From assembly GCA_945872065.1 (NCBI GenBank), contig CAMBYH010000013.1, positions 1-38,885 of the forward strand: 38,885 nucleotides of DNA. Direction: 5' to 3'. Source of the DNA: Arsukibacterium tuosuense. GTDB taxonomy: Bacteria; Pseudomonadota; Gammaproteobacteria; Steroidobacterales; GCA-2729495. How positions within the stretch are numbered: position 1 is the first letter of the stretch; every line of letters begins with the position of its first letter. This document shows, piece after piece, positions 37,660 through 38,885 of this stretch. The notes beneath the pieces were generated by a model. The model did no database searches, had not been told where the DNA came from, and saw nothing but the letters and a program-made list of their open reading frames with translations. A program made the position numbers and the translations under genes.

Positions 37660-37997
37660 GTTCGCCTCGCACAGCCAAGGGCAAGAAGCCGGCATATTTC
37701 GCTGATCCGGCTACGGATAAGCTTCTCCAGATGGTGATCACCCTGGCCGGAGAATTGTCTGTCGTGCGTGACAGACTTGATCTGGTCGAACGCCTGGCGA
37801 CCGAGGCTGGGGCTTTTGATCGCAGCAAACTCGAAACGATGAGGCTGACTGAAGCCGACACAAACGAACGCGATGCCAATCGAGCGGACTTTGTTGCCCG
37901 TGTGCTGCGGGTGCTCGATCAGGATCTCGAAGAGATCACCAACCGCGAGGCGCCCGGTTTCGACGAGCTTGTGCCGATGCTCGGCAAGACCGACTGA
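37656..37997 (+). CDS. Hypothetical protein coupled to the methyltransferase
   Basis: A 113-residue protein, not recognised. It has a Lys/Pro-rich start (MSSPRTAKGKKPAYFADPAT), then helical segments TDKLLQMVITLAGELSVVRD and RLDLVERLATEAGAFDRSK, and an acidic C-terminal helix (FVARVLRVLDQDLEEITNRE). It is probably a small all-alpha protein. The ATG overlaps the methyltransferase TGA by 4 bases, which supports co-translation and a joint role, for example as a partner or accessory subunit. It converges on the monooxygenase pseudogene 14 bases away. Confidence 0.65.
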   Translation: MSSPRTAKGKKPAYFADPATDKLLQMVITLAGELSVVRDRLDLVERLATEAGAFDRSKLETMRLTEADTNERDANRADFVARVLRVLDQDLEEITNREAPGFDELVPMLGKTD

Positions 37998-38011
37998 GCT
38001 TTAAAGCCAAA

Positions 38012-38336
38012 TCAGCTTTTCCCCAAGCCCGGCTTTAGCAAGGACAGCGGCTCATGGGGGATCATGGTTGTTTTCTCTTCGGTAAACAGCTCGATCGATC
38101 CTGGAAGGCCATTGACCTGGCGCCCCACCGCAGGGGACAAAGTCTCAACCTCGGCTGTGGGCATCCATCGACGTTTTGTTCTTATAGACTTCCATAAGAA
38201 CAAGATGGCTCGGACTTGCCGGGTTCTGCGCGACGTTGAATTCGATGCAGCCCGGCTCCGCGATCGTTTCGTCCGCATGGCCCTTGAGCATCTCAAGATA
38301 CTTTGGCCGGGCGGCGGGCAGCGTGGATTTGAGCAT
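38012..38336 (-). pseudogene. Antibiotic-biosynthesis-monooxygenase-like gene, frameshifted copy
   Basis: From ATG 38336 (with GGGGGAGA upstream) the frame gives LEMLKGHADETIAEPGCIEF and HLVLMEVYKNKTSMDAHS, the core of an ABM (quinol monooxygenase-like) domain. It then hits a TGA at 38145-38147. In the next frame the sequence resumes as AEVETLSPAVGRQVNGLPGS and IELFTEEK, the expected last strand ('...IELFxE'), and ends at 38012. A single-base indel near 38150 explains both frames. ABM proteins are small dimeric ferredoxin-like proteins that oxidise quinols or aromatics without cofactor, or protect against reactive carbonyls. A second copy at 38430-38684 is closely similar in DNA (shared GGGTTCTGCGCGACGTTGAA), so this is a tandem duplicate in decay, or a base-calling error. 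Confidence 0.75.
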
Positions 38337-38373
38337 AGGCGGGTCTCCCCCGGTTATTTTGGCCGGACAAAAG

Positions 38374-38409
38374 AAAACGGCCTTCCGAACATTTTTGGAA
38401 GACCGTTTT
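38374..38409. terminator. Likely intrinsic terminator downstream of the ABM gene
   Basis: AAAACGG-C-CTTCC and GGAAG-A-CCGTTTT form a stem with one mismatch and a 10-base loop; the minus strand ends it in a run of T. It lies 20 bases after the ABM stop at 38430 and before the duplicate copy. Confidence 0.8.
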
Positions 38410-38429
38410 GCGTTCAGTCGGTAAAGCCG

Positions 38430-38684
38430 TCAATGGGCCTTGGAATGAATCTCGACCGGGTTGAGAGGCTGGACGATTTGATCGGCGACCATATCCTTGG
38501 TCGCGGCCATGAACTTCTTGAAGTGGTCCGACGCGCTGTGCGCGTCTATCGCCGCCTTGTTCTGATAGACCTCGAAGATGACGACATGGCCGGGGCTGGT
38601 CGGGTTCTGCGCGACGTTGAACGCGATGCAGCCCGGCTCCTGGATCGTCGCCGCGGCGGCGGCGAGCAGCATGGATTTGAACAT
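38430..38684 (-). CDS. Antibiotic biosynthesis monooxygenase-like protein, short copy
   Basis: An 84-residue ABM-domain protein. The core is TIQEPGCIAFNVAQNPTSPG, then VVIFEVYQNKAAIDAHSASD and HFKKFMAATKDMVADQIVQ, matching ferredoxin-like ABM dimers (usual length ~95-105). It is close to the frameshifted copy but lacks about 11 codons near its N-terminus: after MFKSMLLAAAA the copy goes straight to ATIQEPGC, where the other copy has the segment RPKYLEMLKGHADE. The missing part forms the first helix in the family, so this copy may be impaired. The ribosome site GAGGAAA is good and the ATG is at 38684. Its terminator lies just downstream. Sphingomonads carry similar small genes. Confidence 0.8.
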   Translation of the reverse strand: MFKSMLLAAAAATIQEPGCIAFNVAQNPTSPGHVVIFEVYQNKAAIDAHSASDHFKKFMAATKDMVADQIVQPLNPVEIHSKAH

Positions 38685-38885
38685 AGGCAGATGTTTCCTC
38701 TGGGTTATTTTGACCGGACTATTTTGACTAAATCAGCTGACATGACAACTATCCTGACGCGGGGGCGGGAATAGGCATTTCAAAGACCCCCCAAGCTGAA
38801 GTCTGGCCGCCCGGGATCCCGGCCGCCCGCCGCGCCGACCCACGCGCCGCCAAATCGCCCCGCTGCCGCCGGATTTGTGCACCGC
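38685..38885. promoter_or_regulatory. Upstream region of the ABM gene with TATTTTGAC direct repeats; window edge
   Basis: 201 bases without a gene. TATTTTGAC occurs at 38706-38714 and 38720-38728, 14 bases apart, around a CCGG core (TGACCGGACTA), which could be a repressor site. A version TATTTTGGCCGGAC lies upstream of the frameshifted copy as well (38355-38368), so the leader was duplicated with the gene. The last 80 bases are strongly G+C-rich and give no gene. Confidence 0.5.

Noticed and set aside
38064-38774. Plus-strand 236-codon open frame across the ABM pair
   Set aside because: It is the antisense of two duplicated ABM genes, which explains its internal repeats; no independent domain.

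Overview
The window is high-GC proteobacterial chromosome. RdgC, SlyX, ArfB, a CspA-type cold-shock protein, a DUF1244 protein and a dispersed REP-type palindrome (core GTAGGAGCGCCTTYAGGCGC) all point to a gammaproteobacterium. The DUF5666, DUF6502, DUF1838, TauD and luciferase-like families are common in environmental, xenobiotic- or steroid-degrading gammaproteobacteria, but I cannot name a genus from the sequence. No rRNA, tRNA, CRISPR array, transposase or integrase was seen.

Layout. 1-1.2 kb: the 3' end of an aldo/keto reductase, a small DUF1640-like membrane protein, and a MAPEG gene interrupted by an in-frame TAG. 1.26-7.9 kb: a catabolic-looking block with a TauD/TfdA dioxygenase, a tightly coupled MFS / flavin monooxygenase / MFS operon on the minus strand, and a periplasmic PQQ dehydrogenase. 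7.9-14.2 kb: housekeeping and small genes (rdgC, slyX, transaldolase, csp, SEC-C protein, several hypotheticals). 14.2-18.1 kb: a giant secreted repeat protein with a GlyGly-CTERM-like tail. 18.2-25.2 kb: arfB, a second luciferase-like oxidoreductase, two coiled-coil membrane proteins (one frameshifted), a second PQQ dehydrogenase, a chorismate-lyase-like protein and a double alpha/beta hydrolase with atypical nucleophile elbows. 25.4-32.0 kb: a cell-envelope block with an OmpA-type porin, a frameshifted lipoprotein/pilin-like gene, a type IV pilin-like gene, and a DUF5666-DUF6502-DUF5666 operon preceded by two GGGG/CCCC palindromes. 32.1-36.3 kb: an MDR oxidoreductase, a DUF1838 protein, a flavodoxin-fold quinone reductase, an orphan solute-binding lipoprotein and a DUF1244 protein.

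At about 36.43 kb a secreted-protein gene is cut off after about 50 codons. What follows is of different character: a methyltransferase without a visible ribosome binding site, a coupled small protein, and a tandem duplication of antibiotic-biosynthesis-monooxygenase genes, one of them frameshifted. This part resembles alphaproteobacterial (sphingomonad) genes and is either a horizontal insertion or an assembly chimera.

The least described items are (i) the DUF5666-DUF6502-DUF5666 operon with its palindromic upstream region, (ii) REP elements that supply the stop codon, and sometimes the last residues, of five different genes, and (iii) the 1305-residue protein in which each of eight repeats carries a conserved cysteine pair. 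The window also holds four apparent point lesions (one nonsense, three frameshifts), so sequencing quality or gene decay should be considered when reading it.
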